A stretch of DNA of 64,000 nucleotides from Microbaculum marinisediminis. Its GTDB lineage: Bacteria > Pseudomonadota > Alphaproteobacteria > Rhizobiales > Tepidamorphaceae. Shown here piece by piece: positions 63,944 through 64,000 of this stretch. The notes under the pieces are model-generated. The model was not told the DNA's origin, searched no databases, and saw nothing but the letters and a program-made list of their open reading frames with translations. Within the stretch, counting starts at the first letter, position 1, and the number at the start of each line of letters is the position of its first letter. The stretch covers positions 1 through 64,000 of the forward strand of contig NZ_JALIDZ010000003.1 in assembly GCF_025397915.1 (NCBI RefSeq), in the 5' to 3' direction. The position numbers were made by a program, and so were the translations under genes.

Positions 63944-64000
63944 CTAGACGAGCCCGTCGCCGCGGCGAATCGTGCCGCCGCGAATGATCTCGGCGTAAAC
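63944..64000 (-). CDS. MOSC-domain protein C-terminus (partial)
   Basis: The last 57 bases, read on the minus strand, encode VYAEIIRGGTIRRGDGLV and a TAG stop. This matches the typical MOSC C-terminal pattern (V-Y-A-x-V-x-x-G-G-x-I-x-x-G-D). MOSC proteins handle molybdenum-cofactor sulfur or related chemistry. The upstream part lies outside the window. Confidence 0.65.
   Translation of the reverse strand, partial: VYAEIIRGGTIRRGDGLV

Overview
The window reads as a chromosomal segment of a GC-rich alphaproteobacterium, most likely a member of the Hyphomicrobiales (Rhizobiales). The evidence is gene content and order seen together in that group: cobS-cobT with a DnaJ-like protein and a BolA protein, CarD next to fdxA, an S4 protein and a large SUV3-like helicase, aroK-aroB-CorC beside xerD and accA, secA-PpiC-argJ-mutT, ubiG/lysC-ptsP-prfA-prmC-DUF4167, and a cyclic beta-1,2-glucan synthase. 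No rRNA, CRISPR array or prophage was seen. Genus and species cannot be assigned from the sequence by eye.

Bases 1-11,469 form a stress/energy module on the plus strand: a CBS-CBS-BON protein (cut by the window edge), a PfkB-type sugar kinase, a tandem universal stress protein and a 2,822-residue NdvB-type cyclic glucan synthase. The glucan synthase start codon overlaps the stress-protein stop (GTGA). An FNR/FixK-like palindrome lies in the gap before the stress protein, so low-oxygen control is plausible.

Bases 11,470-15,763 are accessory DNA. They hold an IS21 3' end cut by an IS3-family 3' end, a long perfect hairpin, a decayed 3' half of an initiator tRNA, and a three-gene cassette of DUF3489, DUF2924 and a large serine recombinase. 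A complete tRNA-Arg(CCT) follows.

Bases 15,900-64,000 are mostly conserved core genes. In order they are: a secreted nuclease and an M48 lipoprotein protease; RpoH and CarD; a ferredoxin/S4/helicase block with a candidate LexA box upstream; a methyltransferase, a DUF3108 protein and a decayed sulfotransferase pseudogene; rpmB and a VUT transporter; a cobST block with a phytase-like secreted protein; BolA; a SufR-like regulator divergent from an MFS transporter with a shared palindromic operator; CorC-aroB-aroK; a 47-residue membrane protein and xerD; accA; a lipoprotein L,D-transpeptidase; an SLC13 permease; a lipid kinase; secA; a parvulin isomerase, argJ and mutT; an orphan Flp pilin; a methyltransferase divergent from comF-grxC-nitrilase-DUF1178; ubiG; ppk2; lysC; ptsP-prfA-prmC; and a DUF4167 protein. 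The last 57 bases encode the C-terminus of a MOSC-domain protein on the minus strand.

Start codons were re-chosen for many genes from ribosome-binding sites and family length. Promoter, operator and terminator calls come from pattern reading only.
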